Shown: one piece after another, positions 26,745 to 36,224 of the stretch
How the letters are laid out: each line of letters begins with the position of its first letter
How positions within the stretch are numbered: the first letter of the stretch is position 1
Source of the DNA: JBGASG01 sp046328035
GTDB lineage: Bacteria > Cyanobacteriota > Vampirovibrionia > Obscuribacterales > Obscuribacteraceae
DNA length: 64,000 nucleotides
Direction of reading: 5' to 3'
Assembly (NCBI GenBank): GCA_046328035.1
Contig: JAXLXI010000001.1
Coordinates: 248,001 to 312,000, forward strand
The notes under the pieces: generated by a model
What the model was told of the DNA's origin: nothing
Seen by the model: the letters and a program-made list of their open reading frames with translations, nothing else
The model's database searches: none
Position numbers and translations under genes: made by a program

Positions 26745-27665
26745 ATGATTAGGCTACAATCTCGACCGAGCAGCAATGAGGACCTGGTGACCGGAGTGAT
26801 CGAGCCTGGACGGCGTGTTGGTGTCGATGTGGGCAGGCGACTGACCAAATTTTTTGTGGCGCGAGCGACCGGGCAAGGTGTGGAGAAGTCAGACGGTCCG
26901 ACACAGTACGTCTGCGAGTCGGAGCAGTTTCTGGAGGCGCCGCTGGCGGCAGTGCGCAATGCTCTTGGTCAACTCAGCGACCTGCAATTCTCCATGGCTG
27001 CATGCACCGATGAAATTGGTTTGCAGATCGTTTCGGCGATGGAAGGTCTGGTCAGCGACGGCCGTTTCCTTTTCATCGAGGAGTCGATTGCCGCAACAGC
27101 AGGAGCACTTGCCGATCACGCCGATCGCTTGTCGCTGGCACGGCAGGCGACGGTTTGTCATGTTGATGTTGGTGCTCATTCAGTAAGCGCGCAGGTCTTC
27201 CACAGCGGGCAACTGATAGATGGCGCCAGTCTGGAGATCGGTGCATCTTTCATGACCCTCTCTGAGGACGGCACAGTGATGGGCCTCTCAGATTCGGGTG
27301 AAACTTTTCTGGACGGCGTGGCGAAAAAGGCTGCTATCGGGGAGAAATTGGAATCCGAGAAACTAGAGCTGTTCTCGATGCTGTTGGGCGAAGTCGTGGC
27401 GCACTTCCTGCACGACAAGCGTCCGCCGCAACTGCCGCAGCGCTTGCTGGCCACCGATAAGCTGCGGCAGGACTATGCCATTTCTCACTACCTTTTCGCT
27501 GGTGGAGTTTTCGCTACGCAGTCGGCGGCGCAGCTGTCGCATGGCGATCTCGGACCGCTGTTGCAGCCCTGCATTCTCGAGTCTATGGCCGAACGCCATC
27601 TCAGCCACAGCCTGAGCGGCAATCCTTTATTTGCTAGAGCCTCTGGATTGCTGATGCTTAGCTGA
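26745..27665 (+). CDS. ASKHA (actin/Hsp70-like) ATPase-fold protein
   Basis: 306 residues. Seen: a phosphate-1-like 'RVGVDVGRRLTKFFVA' near residue 25, 'FLFIEESIAATAGALADHA' like a connect motif near 110, a phosphate-2-like 'TVCHVDVGAHSVSAQVF' near 135, and an adenosine-type 'YLFAGGVFA' near 255. This order is that of the actin/Hsp70/PilM/EutA superfamily. I cannot place it in a named subfamily; it is shorter than DnaK and lacks a substrate-binding domain. ATP-dependent conformational switching is inferred. Confidence 0.55.
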   Translation: MIRLQSRPSSNEDLVTGVIEPGRRVGVDVGRRLTKFFVARATGQGVEKSDGPTQYVCESEQFLEAPLAAVRNALGQLSDLQFSMAACTDEIGLQIVSAMEGLVSDGRFLFIEESIAATAGALADHADRLSLARQATVCHVDVGAHSVSAQVFHSGQLIDGASLEIGASFMTLSEDGTVMGLSDSGETFLDGVAKKAAIGEKLESEKLELFSMLLGEVVAHFLHDKRPPQLPQRLLATDKLRQDYAISHYLFAGGVFATQSAAQLSHGDLGPLLQPCILESMAERHLSHSLSGNPLFARASGLLMLS

Positions 27666-27699
27666 TGAGCGCAATTCGGATCGAGGTTCAGATTTCGAT

Positions 27700-28914
27700 T
27701 CAGATTCCGTAGTGCTGCCTGAGGTTCTGAATGCGCTCTCGAATCGGACCTGAAGAAACTTTGCCGCTGGTGTCTTTTTCGAGTTTTTCCAGTCTTTTCA
27801 ACACCGGCAGATCCTGTACCTGTCCGTAAACTTTATTCTCGAGAAGTTTCAGCTCGTCTTCGATGGTCGGTTCTTCGCCGCCTGCAGATTTAGTCACCGC
27901 CGGGGCCCATTTGTTCGAGGCAGAAGAGGAATGCAGATTGTCCGGAATCGCTGTTTTGCCGGGCTGCTGACTGGCGCTGTTTGTCTCGTTGCCGGTGTTC
28001 TCGGTCGACTTCGTTTCGGCCGCTGCCACTTTCTGTTTCTTCTTGTTCTTCGACTTGCTGGGTGGTGGTTTCTCTTCTTCCTGCACCGGCGGCTGCGCTA
28101 CTTCAAAGTCGTCTGGACCGCCGTTGGGGTCGACCTGCGGTACTGCGGATGTCGATCGGCCGGACGTGGTGCTGACCGGTGTCGCTGTAGCGCTGGAACC
28201 GTTGCCGGTAGCACCACCACCGGTGCCCGAATTGGCGCCGGCAGTAGATGTCGATGTGCCGGCATCCTCGCTGGAACTGGATGCACCAGTGCCCACCTTG
28301 ACGTTAGGGGTCAGAATCATGACGGCTGATGGTTCGGTCGTGTCTTCTTTGCCGCCTTGCATACCACTTCTGGGCGGCGCGTTGTTGTTGCCCGCGAAGC
28401 CGCCGCGCAGACTGGCGCCACTGCCGCTGGTGCCGGCGCCGCCGGGTCCGCTGCCACCGGCACCGCCCGGTCCGCTGCTGCCTGGCTCGTCAGTGCCGGC
28501 GCTGTTTTCCGGCGCCGGTTGTCCGAGTTTTATGCCCTGACGTGCGGCGAACTGCTTGAGTAGAACCAGATTGCGTTTGGCGTTGAAATGATTGGGCTCC
28601 AGTTCCAGAGTGATCTCCCACTCCCGCATGGCATCATTGTATTTCCGCATGCCGTACCAGTAGATGCCCCAGTTATTATGGGTCTCGGCAATGTTGTGGC
28701 GAGCGGCTACGTTGGAAGCATCGAGGTCGAGCGCTTTCTGATATTCGCCGATCGCTTCAGCGAACAGCCGGCGACCGAGCAATCCATTGCCCTTGTTGAT
28801 ATGTTCGCGCACCTGCGTCATATAGGGAGGTTCCTGCCCCAGAGCCGGAGCCGTGCCGGCAGCGGCAGTCGACAGGAAAAGCAGAAGTGACACCGCAATT
28901 GGTGAGCACTGCAT
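27700..28914 (-). CDS. Secreted TPR protein with Gly/Ser/Thr-rich linker
   Basis: About 404 residues from ATG 28914 (TTG 28947 is an alternative). Signal peptide 'SPIAVSLLLFLSTAAAG ... ALGQ'. TPRs at about residues 40-120 ('RLFAEAIGEYQKALDLD', 'RKYNDAMREWEITLELEP'). A long low-complexity linker (about 145-320; Gly/Ser/Thr/Pro, then 'KSKNKKKQK') follows. A conserved-looking C-terminal helix pair 'EDELKLLENKVYG' and 'LKRLEKLEKDTSG' closes the protein. It lies directly downstream of the zinc-ribbon gene and is probably in the same operon. Periplasmic or surface scaffold (inference). Confidence 0.75.
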   Translation of the reverse strand: MQCSPIAVSLLLFLSTAAAGTAPALGQEPPYMTQVREHINKGNGLLGRRLFAEAIGEYQKALDLDASNVAARHNIAETHNNWGIYWYGMRKYNDAMREWEITLELEPNHFNAKRNLVLLKQFAARQGIKLGQPAPENSAGTDEPGSSGPGGAGGSGPGGAGTSGSGASLRGGFAGNNNAPPRSGMQGGKEDTTEPSAVMILTPNVKVGTGASSSSEDAGTSTSTAGANSGTGGGATGNGSSATATPVSTTSGRSTSAVPQVDPNGGPDDFEVAQPPVQEEEKPPPSKSKNKKKQKVAAAETKSTENTGNETNSASQQPGKTAIPDNLHSSSASNKWAPAVTKSAGGEEPTIEDELKLLENKVYGQVQDLPVLKRLEKLEKDTSGKVSSGPIRERIQNLRQHYGI

Positions 28915-28936
28915 GAGGTTGAGTCTGCTTCTCCAG

Positions 28937-29254
28937 TCAATCCTCAATATAGTTTCTCCAATATTCAGTCCGCTCTTTCCACTGACAGGGCGGAGTTGTG
29001 CACGTCAGCGTCACCTTGTATCTGCCGCTGGCATCGATGCGAGAATCTCCCGCACCATCCCAGACCTCCTCCACTTCGCTGAACTTGTCAAACTGTGAAA
29101 CCGGTTTGTGGCATTCGGGACAAAGCAGTTTGTTGTCGGCGATGGCTTGCTTTAGTTCTTTGAGGGTCAAGAGTAAATCCTTGTGCTTCTGTATGCTTCC
29201 GATGATACAACGTCCCGGGACAAACTGGCATGAAGGGCACACACGATTAAGCAC
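28937..29254 (-). CDS. Small Cys-rich zinc-ribbon-like protein
   Basis: 105 residues from GTG 29254. Three Cys pairs: 'CPSC' (near residue 6), 'CPEC' (near 45) and 'CTTPPC' (near 84), suggesting zinc binding. No leader. No known family. It ends just before or overlapping the TPR gene start, so the two are likely co-transcribed. AACCGGTT-containing tandem repeats lie just before its start. Confidence 0.55.
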   Translation of the reverse strand: MLNRVCPSCQFVPGRCIIGSIQKHKDLLLTLKELKQAIADNKLLCPECHKPVSQFDKFSEVEEVWDGAGDSRIDASGRYKVTLTCTTPPCQWKERTEYWRNYIED

Positions 29255-29260
29255 GTGACA

Positions 29261-29314
29261 GGTTCAGCTCTTGCAACCGGTTCAGCGCTTGCAACCGGTT
29301 CAGCGCTTGCAACT
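29261..29314. repeat. Three 18-bp tandem repeats containing AACCGGTT
   Basis: GGTTCAGCKCTTGCAACC is repeated three times head to tail, the third copy ending in AACT. The junctions create AACCGGTT palindromes 18 bp apart. They lie immediately before the start codon of the zinc-ribbon gene and about 50 bases beyond the end of dacB. Confidence 0.85.
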
Positions 29315-29364
29315 GGTCCGCACGTCGGACTGCGCCTGGTTGTCAGAGTCCGGTATGCCGTCCG

Positions 29365-30924
29365 CTAGCGATGTCGACGAACGCCTCGGCCGGAACTGCG
29401 TTTGCCGGTGGAGGCATTGCGTTTGACCGGCGCTCTGCGCACCGCGGCCGGTGCGACCCGCGGTGGGGCGGGCGGACGCAGTTTCATTTCTTGCGCGGCC
29501 TGCAAAGTGAGCGGACCGAGCGATTCCAATTTATCTACGAGACTTTGCAGGCTGCCGCGCAATTCTCTTATAGAAGGCGAGTGCGCGTTAACCAGCACCG
29601 TCAGCGCCAGAGGCTCTCCGGCTGAAGTGCGCAGAATTCCCGAGATGCCGCGCACGCTGTCCATGGCTCCTGTCTTGTAGCGGAAGCTGCCGGGAGTTTC
29701 CAGCGGCTCGCTGCTGTGCGGCAGCAGCGATATGTAGACGCCGTCGCCGCGCGGACCGGACATTTTGCGCAATGCAGCGTTCAATACATGCGGGCTGATG
29801 CCGTTTTTGCGAGACAATCCGCAACCGTCCCAGAGCACCGCCTCGCCTGGCGGAACTCCCAGACCGGCTATCCATTGATTGAGGCGGATCAATCCGCGTT
29901 CTTCCAGAGTTAGCGACTCGCCTTTGCCGCTGACGGTAACTTGCGCGCCCAGAGTGCGCAAAAATTGCTGCGAGTAGAGATTGTCGCTTTCTTTGAGAGT
30001 ATGGCGAATCAGGTCGCTGAGCGGTTTTGACCAGTGTTCGCCGACGTGGGACGCTTCCGGAGCGATGGCAATCTGTTGACCACCGAGCTTCACTCCTGAG
30101 CCGCGAATCAAATTGCGGATGGTGGCTAAATGAAACTGCTCGGGGTTGGCAACGACTGCCGAACCTATTGAGCCGACCACGCCTTTATAGAGACGCACTT
30201 TGCCTGAGCCGCGATCGTAGGACGCCCAGGCCGGAGCCCAGGCGGAACGCATCAGAGTACTGGTGAGGGCGCTGCTGTCAGCATCGACTCCCACATTTAC
30301 GACCGGCATCAACCCGCGTCCGGCCTGGGCGGTAGATACCACATTGCTTTCGACGACCAGATCCGACGAGGGCGGCATCCAGTCCTGTCCCCAGTCTTGC
30401 ACCACCCATTCGGTGGCAAAGTTGTCGCCGCCTCCCGCGACCGGGGTCATCTCGACGGTGCCGTCGACTTGCTGGATCTTGGCGGCTTTCAGCGCTCCCA
30501 ATAGATTGACCAGGTCGGTAAACTTGAGGGACGGATCTTGGCTGGGAGACAGGATCAAAGAACCGTGCAAGTGCCCGTTTTCGATCGGACCGGCAGCCAG
30601 CAAGCGCGTTTTATAGCGATAGTCACCACCCAAGACATCAAATGCGCACGCCGTCGTCAGCACCTTACAGGTCGATGCCGGCACGAAACGGCGACGCCCG
30701 TTGGCAGAGAAAAGTACCCGGTTGGTCGGCACGTGCAAAATCTCGATGCCAATCAACGACTGTTGCAAATCGGGTCGTCTGAGCCAGGCGGCGGCGATGT
30801 CTTCGACCGGTTTCAGCTGCGGCTCTTCGCCGGCGGCAGAAACGACATTCTGCGCCGCGGCTGAAACTTGTGAGGTTCCCAGTACCAGGCCGGCCAGGAG
30901 TGCCGGCAGCAACTTACGCATCAA
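29365..30924 (-). CDS. dacB: D-alanyl-D-alanine carboxypeptidase/endopeptidase (PBP4, S13 family)
   Basis: 519 residues. Signal peptide at 1-25; SxxK 'PASTCK' at about 82-87; SxN 'ESDNLYSQ' near 312; KTG 'RYKTGAMDSVRG' near 430. These are the three active-site motifs of peptidase family S13, with the domain insertion after SxxK typical of PBP4. It trims or cleaves peptidoglycan cross-links in the periplasm. The C-terminus is a Pro/Arg-rich basic tail. Its ATG overlaps the stop of the upstream TPR gene by 4 bases (ATGA), so the two are translationally coupled. Confidence 0.92.
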   Translation of the reverse strand: MMRKLLPALLAGLVLGTSQVSAAAQNVVSAAGEEPQLKPVEDIAAAWLRRPDLQQSLIGIEILHVPTNRVLFSANGRRRFVPASTCKVLTTACAFDVLGGDYRYKTRLLAAGPIENGHLHGSLILSPSQDPSLKFTDLVNLLGALKAAKIQQVDGTVEMTPVAGGGDNFATEWVVQDWGQDWMPPSSDLVVESNVVSTAQAGRGLMPVVNVGVDADSSALTSTLMRSAWAPAWASYDRGSGKVRLYKGVVGSIGSAVVANPEQFHLATIRNLIRGSGVKLGGQQIAIAPEASHVGEHWSKPLSDLIRHTLKESDNLYSQQFLRTLGAQVTVSGKGESLTLEERGLIRLNQWIAGLGVPPGEAVLWDGCGLSRKNGISPHVLNAALRKMSGPRGDGVYISLLPHSSEPLETPGSFRYKTGAMDSVRGISGILRTSAGEPLALTVLVNAHSPSIRELRGSLQSLVDKLESLGPLTLQAAQEMKLRPPAPPRVAPAAVRRAPVKRNASTGKRSSGRGVRRHR

Positions 30925-32174
30925 AAGTCCGTCTCTTTCGAAGAAACTTGCTGCTGCTCGGACGAGAAACCTCTGATGCTGCGGGCGCGCTCGCGAAACT
31001 TAGCGGCGTCCGACGTGCGGTTGGAATTCTGCAGAGCAGCTGCATAGGCATCACACATGGTGGCAACCTGAGCATGCTGGGGTCCGTTGATGTATTCGGC
31101 ACATTCCAGAGATCGTTTAAACAACGGGGCAGCCTCGGCATATCTGCCTTGCTTCATGTAAATGTTGCCGAGAGCATAATTGCATTCACAAGCGACGGCT
31201 CCTTTCGCCGGCGGACCTTTCTGCACCAGGGCAATCACCTTTTTGTACAGTGCCTCAGCTTCAGTCAACTCGCCCAGATTTAGATGGGCTTTAGCGAGGC
31301 TGTCGAGCCGTCCGTAGACGTCTGGTCGCGTCAGATCAAGAGTGTGTTCGGTTACTTGCAGCGATGCTTTGAAGTTTTGTTCGGCGAGGGCGTTTTGTCC
31401 TTGCGCGGCATAGAGACTGCCCAAATTGTCATAGCTCAAGGCCAGCGCCAGATGTCCCGGCGGCAGGTTGCGCAGACGCAATTCGAGAGCTCGTTTGTAG
31501 AGTTGTTCGGCGAGCGTGTATTTGTTTCGTCCCTTGAACAAAATAGCAACGGTATCGAGGCTGGTGGCAAATTCCATGTCCTGGTTGGCCACTGTTTTAC
31601 CGGTCGTGGACTCCAGTTGTTTCATGATCTTGCTGGAGTCTTTATAGCCGGGGTGTTTCTCGAAGTAGGTGTTGAGCGTGTTGATCTGGTCGCGCAGCGT
31701 TTTCTGCTCTTTCAATTTGCGATCGGCAAAATTGACCAGCAGGGTGCTCAGTCGTTCGGCTTTCTCGACCTTGCCTTGCTGCAGATAGAACTGCACCATA
31801 CGTGCTACGTTCGCCACCACATCCGGATGCTCGGCGCCCTGCGATTTCTCGCGCACACGCAACTCGCGCTCCAGAAGAGGCTCAGCTTTGGCGAACGATC
31901 CACGAATCTTGTAGTAAGCAGCCAAATCCTTCAAGCTTGTCGCCAGGCGAACATCGCCGTCGCCAAACTTTTCAGCCTCTTTGACTGCAGCGACAAGATT
32001 GCGTTCCGCAACGCCGTAATTGTTGACCTGGAGCGCTTCGTCGCCGGTTTTCTTGAGAGTCTCCCAGGTGCCCGCTGGTGCCGCGTGTGCTTGAGCAACG
32101 GCAACAACAAATGAAAGCGCTGCCGCTAGCAACGCTGGCAAGCGGAAATTTGGAAGCCCTGACGGTCTAAGCAT
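30921..32174 (-). CDS. Secreted TPR protein (kinesin-light-chain type)
   Basis: About 417 residues from ATG 32174; the signal peptide 'LPALLAAALSFVVAVAQAHA' follows. Several TPRs: 'YGVAERNLVAAVKEAEKFG', 'YTLAEQLYKRALELRLR', 'LAEQNFKASLQVTEHT', 'LTEAEALYKKVIALVQ', 'YAEAAPLFKRSLECAEY'. Periplasmic interaction scaffold by family. It overlaps dacB by ATGA, suggesting it assists or localises peptidoglycan trimming (inference). Confidence 0.8.
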   Translation of the reverse strand: MLRPSGLPNFRLPALLAAALSFVVAVAQAHAAPAGTWETLKKTGDEALQVNNYGVAERNLVAAVKEAEKFGDGDVRLATSLKDLAAYYKIRGSFAKAEPLLERELRVREKSQGAEHPDVVANVARMVQFYLQQGKVEKAERLSTLLVNFADRKLKEQKTLRDQINTLNTYFEKHPGYKDSSKIMKQLESTTGKTVANQDMEFATSLDTVAILFKGRNKYTLAEQLYKRALELRLRNLPPGHLALALSYDNLGSLYAAQGQNALAEQNFKASLQVTEHTLDLTRPDVYGRLDSLAKAHLNLGELTEAEALYKKVIALVQKGPPAKGAVACECNYALGNIYMKQGRYAEAAPLFKRSLECAEYINGPQHAQVATMCDAYAAALQNSNRTSDAAKFRERARSIRGFSSEQQQVSSKETDF

Positions 32175-32293
32175 GCATGAGGAAACTCGCGGCACGAAGA
32201 GTGATTGTAGCCCATCCCAAGTGGTGAATTCCTGCCCATATTTTCATCGACTCCTGTAAACCTGATTTCATCTCCTGCCAACCCCCGTCGAGT

Positions 32294-32346
32294 CGAAGTG
32301 ATATCGCTTCAGCTTCGTTAACGAATCCGAAGCGATATCACTTTGG
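32294..32346. repeat. Pair of AAGTGATATCRCTT palindromes forming a large inverted repeat
   Basis: CGAAGTGATATCGCTTCAG (32294-32312) and CCGAAGCGATATCACTTTGG (32327-32346) face each other across ~15 bases containing GTTAAC. The 16-bp arms are complementary as well as each being self-palindromic. They lie between two divergent genes; nothing else is seen in this ~265-base gap. Confidence 0.9.
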
Positions 32347-32460
32347 CTTTCGGCGGGCAATTATCGGGGTAACCTTAATTCGCAGATCGCTGCTGCACCG
32401 TCATAATACGCGGGTGACCGAGTTGGCATTTGGGCTCGTGTAGCCTCGGGGTAAAGACCA

Positions 32461-33081
32461 GTGGTTGGAAAAGCTATCAGCAAGATATCGATGGGATTGT
32501 TGGTTTTGAGTGTTCTTGGCGCGTGCAGCCAGTCTTCACCGCCGCAGACCGGCTCGACAGGGTCTTTCGGCGCCGCTCATGTGGACGATCCCCAGCAGGT
32601 AGCGGCTTGGAAGGAAGAGAATCATGCCGGAGTCGATGCTCTGTCTAAAAGTGACTTTGCTGGAGCCGAGCAGCATCTGAAAGCGGCTCGCGACATTGCC
32701 GAAAAATTCGGACCAAGCGACGTTCGCCTTGCCGGCACTTTATTAAATCTGGCGGCTGCTTACGAATCCGAGAAGAAACTTGATGACGCCGAGAAGGCGG
32801 CCAGCCGCGCGGTCGGCATTTTTCTGGATACCGCAGGGGCGGGCAATTCGGTTACCGGCACTGCGCTTGTGATGCTGGCGAAAATCAATGCCGACAAAGG
32901 AAATTTTGCCGACGCGGCAAAATTTTATGAACAGGCTGTGGCGATTATGGACAAGAACGGCGATGGCTCAAGCGCCGATGCTCAGACCGTTTTGAAAGAG
33001 TATGCCAATGCTCTGGAAAAGAGCGGGCGTGGGGCGGACGCCAAAATCGTGCTTTCCAGGCTCGATAACAGCAATCATTAA
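32461..33081 (+). CDS. TPR lipoprotein
   Basis: 206 residues from GTG 32461. Lipoprotein signal with lipobox 'LGAC' near residue 20 ('MGLLVLSVLGACSQSS'). Three TPR-like units follow: 'FAGAEQHLKAARDIAEKFG', 'LDDAEKAASRAVGIF', 'FADAAKFYEQAVAIMDK'. It is a lipid-anchored envelope scaffold by family. The repeats resemble those of the secreted TPR protein at 30921-32174, divergent from it across the palindrome pair. Confidence 0.75.
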   Translation: MVGKAISKISMGLLVLSVLGACSQSSPPQTGSTGSFGAAHVDDPQQVAAWKEENHAGVDALSKSDFAGAEQHLKAARDIAEKFGPSDVRLAGTLLNLAAAYESEKKLDDAEKAASRAVGIFLDTAGAGNSVTGTALVMLAKINADKGNFADAAKFYEQAVAIMDKNGDGSSADAQTVLKEYANALEKSGRGADAKIVLSRLDNSNH

Positions 33082-33262
33082 AAGCGGTTCAGCTCGCTTC
33101 GCCATCCGTCCGAAAATGCCGATTTCTGGGCATACCTTATGTTGATGGGACTCTTGACAAAACCCCAGAAAAGTCGACAATTGGAAGACATTTACTATCC
33201 GTTCGTGTCCCAGCTTTTCCGTCCTCACGTTTACACCGGTTTCTCCCCGGGTGTTTTAGCCG

Positions 33263-35479
33263 ATGGCCACTGACGCGCCGACCACTAAACCTGACAAACA
33301 AGACGACGCCGCCCACCCCAACCAGGATGGCGCCGACGGTCAGCATAAGGACGATCCGGCGAAGGATCCGAAAGAGGATGCTGGTCATCCGGACAACACT
33401 CCGGCAGAGCAATCCTGGCTGACGTCTTTTGGTACTTCCACGACTTGGGGAATCGAGGCGGCCGCGGCTTACTTCAACACGACCGACAAAGATGCCTCCT
33501 CGCATGGACTGGCGAGCGAAAGTTTGTGGTCGACTGCCACCGGCTGGGTTAAAAACACCATGGCTGCGGTCGATGCAATTTCGCACTTTGGCTTCGCTGA
33601 AGCAGTTTCTCTTCTGCCGGATAAGAGTGAAAACGAAATTCGTGCCCTGTACAACATGACTCCGACCGACCAGGGCGACCAGCAAACTGCCACTAACCTC
33701 AATGCCGTGGAACGCGTGTATGCCGGTAAAGACGGCAGCTCAGCAACCGTAAAAGATGGCGTGGTTACTCACACCGACGCCGACGGCACGGTGTTCACAT
33801 CCGGACCCGGATGGATGGAATCACACAATGGCACCAAGGGTTACGCCAATGACGGAAAAGGCGGACACCAGTGGGAAGTCGGCGGACTGCCCGGTCATCA
33901 GTGGCATTTTGAAAAGAACGCCAAAGGCGACGATATGTTCACCACAGCTGATGGTGACAAAGCCAGGATAGTCAAAGACGCAGAAGGCCACATCCAGAAA
34001 ATTGAAATAGAGTGGCATGACGGCCGCAAACAAGAGATCACGGACAAAGAAGTTCTGAACCGACTGGATCGGGGCATTGCCATTCGGCAGCACCGCCATC
34101 GCCGCGACCGCGACGGTGATGACAAACCGGGCGACGACAAGCCGGGCGACGGCGAAGAGCAACCAGCCAACAAGCCGACCGCTGCTGCCGATCAACCACC
34201 GGCCGGGGACATTGATGTACGCGATCACGGCGTCATCAAAGTCACCACACAAGATCAAACCGAAATCTTCGCCCACGCTGATGGACGCAAAGAAATTCAC
34301 CTGAAGACCGGTGAGCGCGTCTTGATCAGGCCGGACGGCAGCTATCAAGTTTTCGATAAAGACAACAATGCCATTGCCGCTGATGCGTCTAACGGCGTCA
34401 CCGTCAAGCCCGATGGCACCCTGCAAGTAGCCGGTGCGACGGTAGCTACGAACGGCGTCGTGTCAACAAAAGAAGGTGTGGTGATCGCCGCTGATTCCAA
34501 CCAGACGACTGTGAAGAACTCACAAGGTCGCGGCACTTTCACTACCGTTACTGCTACCGAAGACGGCAAGAGTTCCGTACAAACCGGCGCTTGCGGCGAT
34601 CAAGATCAGACCGACGACGATCCCGATCAGCCTGGTGCCTGCAAACTGGATCCGAACGGCAAGCCGATCACATTGACCGATCTGGCTCCCAGCGTGACTT
34701 TAACCGGACAGAGCGATGTCGACAGCAACTCCGCCAAGATCGTCATCGGCAAACCGGGATCGATGGACACGCCCCAATTCCAGTCGGATGACTCAAATCC
34801 GTACGTGTATCACATGGATCCGCGTTCCGGTGAGTCACAGCCTTTCACCATCGATACGCAGAATAACAGCGAAACAACTTCGAACGGTACTACCTTCTTC
34901 AACGACTTCACCAAGTTCATCAACGATACGGTGATCAATATCCGGGACATGGTCGTTGACTTCGCCGACGGCTTCAAGATTGATGGATTGACCGGCGACC
35001 TCCTTGGTCTGAACGGCGACAAACTCGATAGCGGCTTGTTCAAGCTCACCGGCACCGACGGTGATGATCTGCCGGTCGCGGCGCATGCGAGCGCAGTGGC
35101 GGCTAGCGCCACCGGTATTGCCGGACGCGTGGGCGGATTGGCGCCGGCGGAAATCAGTCTCGGTCACGTCAGCGAACTGCTCGGCGCTTACTCAGAACTG
35201 TCGGCCATCAAGAGTGCTTTGATCGCGGCTGGAGCCTTCTCGGCAATCGCCGAAGTGGAAGCAGCTCAAGGACTGGTCAACGCCCAACTGGGTCAAGCCC
35301 AGATCGCCACAGTCGTTCAAGACATCTCCAAGCAGCTTGGCGGTCCGATCACCAACGTTGCGCTTAACCAGCTGTTCGCCAATTCCAATGGCGGAGACTG
35401 GCAATCTATAAAAGTATCCATGGTCAAGATGGGCATTGCCGTTCCCGGCGCGCCGGAACTCGAGCAACAGCCCAACTAG
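33263..35479 (+). CDS. Large leaderless Asp/Gly-rich protein
   Basis: 738 residues, no signal peptide; the first 50 residues are low-complexity acidic ('DDAAHPNQDGADGQHKDD'). The middle repeats short beta-hairpin phrases built around 'DG' ('HTDADGTVFTSGPGW', 'HADGRKEIHLKTGERVLI', 'RPDGSYQVFDKDNN'), which recall RHS/YD or haemolysin-type beta repeats without matching either clearly. A 'GDDKPGDDKPGDGEEQP' linker splits it near residue 290. The C-terminal ~150 residues are Ala-rich and helical. Function unknown; an exported surface protein or effector is plausible. A TTGACA lies about 105 bases upstream. Confidence 0.7.
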   Translation: MATDAPTTKPDKQDDAAHPNQDGADGQHKDDPAKDPKEDAGHPDNTPAEQSWLTSFGTSTTWGIEAAAAYFNTTDKDASSHGLASESLWSTATGWVKNTMAAVDAISHFGFAEAVSLLPDKSENEIRALYNMTPTDQGDQQTATNLNAVERVYAGKDGSSATVKDGVVTHTDADGTVFTSGPGWMESHNGTKGYANDGKGGHQWEVGGLPGHQWHFEKNAKGDDMFTTADGDKARIVKDAEGHIQKIEIEWHDGRKQEITDKEVLNRLDRGIAIRQHRHRRDRDGDDKPGDDKPGDGEEQPANKPTAAADQPPAGDIDVRDHGVIKVTTQDQTEIFAHADGRKEIHLKTGERVLIRPDGSYQVFDKDNNAIAADASNGVTVKPDGTLQVAGATVATNGVVSTKEGVVIAADSNQTTVKNSQGRGTFTTVTATEDGKSSVQTGACGDQDQTDDDPDQPGACKLDPNGKPITLTDLAPSVTLTGQSDVDSNSAKIVIGKPGSMDTPQFQSDDSNPYVYHMDPRSGESQPFTIDTQNNSETTSNGTTFFNDFTKFINDTVINIRDMVVDFADGFKIDGLTGDLLGLNGDKLDSGLFKLTGTDGDDLPVAAHASAVAASATGIAGRVGGLAPAEISLGHVSELLGAYSELSAIKSALIAAGAFSAIAEVEAAQGLVNAQLGQAQIATVVQDISKQLGGPITNVALNQLFANSNGGDWQSIKVSMVKMGIAVPGAPELEQQPN

Positions 35480-35512
35480 AAGGACCAGAGATCATCAATG
35501 CCTTTGGGTCGA

Positions 35513-36184
35513 CTAGAGAGCGCACGCAATCAAGCTCTTGAGAGACACTTCCTCGAGGCTGGTGAGGTTCATGTCCGCCTGTGAGTGATCCTGGTGGCGG
35601 GTGGCATCGCATGGAATGGCGATGCAGAACATTCCCGCCGCTTTAGCAGCCTTGATGCCGTTGGCGGTGTCCTCAATGACCAGGCAATGCTCAGGACTCA
35701 CCCCGAGACGTTTTGCTGCCAGCAGAAAAACATCCGGCGCCGGTTTGCCGTGCTCAACTTCGTCTCCGGAGGACAGATGATGGAAATACTGGCGGATACC
35801 GAGCACATCAACAACCAGCTGGATGGTTGGCAGCGTTGCGGAGGATGCCACCGCGCATGGAATCTTCAAAGCGCGCGCTTCTTCCAAGAGTTTTTTGACA
35901 CCCGGTCGTATCTGAGCATCCGACTTGAGTAGGCGAGCGAGAATGGTTTCTTTATTCTGGACCAGCTGCTCGGGCGTAAATGGCAAACTCCAGCGCTCTA
36001 CGAGGATGTGTGCCATGGCGATGTCCTTGCACCCCAAAAATTCCTGGTTGTGCGCCTCGGTGTATTCAATTGAGTGCACCGAAAACAGTTCCTGGTACGC
36101 CAGGAGATGCAGGGGTTCGGAGTCGACTAAAACGCCGTCCATATCGAAAATCAGCGCCCGTACGTCTTCGATTGTTTTGGCCAT
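35513..36184 (-). CDS. HAD-superfamily phosphatase/phosphomutase (beta-phosphoglucomutase-like)
   Basis: 223 residues from ATG 36184 (AAAGGACCCC upstream). HAD motifs: I 'FDMDGVLVDSEP' (nucleophile Asp14, acid Asp16), II 'AVASSAT', III Lys in 'HGKPAPDVFLLAAKRLG', IV 'CLVIEDTANGIKAAKAAG'. A helical cap lies between motifs I and II, as in subfamily IA. Acts on a sugar phosphate or similar small phosphate in the cytoplasm; the substrate is not predictable. Confidence 0.88.
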   Translation of the reverse strand: MAKTIEDVRALIFDMDGVLVDSEPLHLLAYQELFSVHSIEYTEAHNQEFLGCKDIAMAHILVERWSLPFTPEQLVQNKETILARLLKSDAQIRPGVKKLLEEARALKIPCAVASSATLPTIQLVVDVLGIRQYFHHLSSGDEVEHGKPAPDVFLLAAKRLGVSPEHCLVIEDTANGIKAAKAAGMFCIAIPCDATRHQDHSQADMNLTSLEEVSLKSLIACAL

Positions 36185-36224
36185 AAAAAAGGGGTCCTTT
36201 GCCACGTTTTTTTCACGAACAGGC

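Noticed and set aside
29261..29314. CRISPR or VNTR gene repeat
   Set aside because: 18-bp repeats are directly head to tail with no spacers and lie outside any convincing coding frame.
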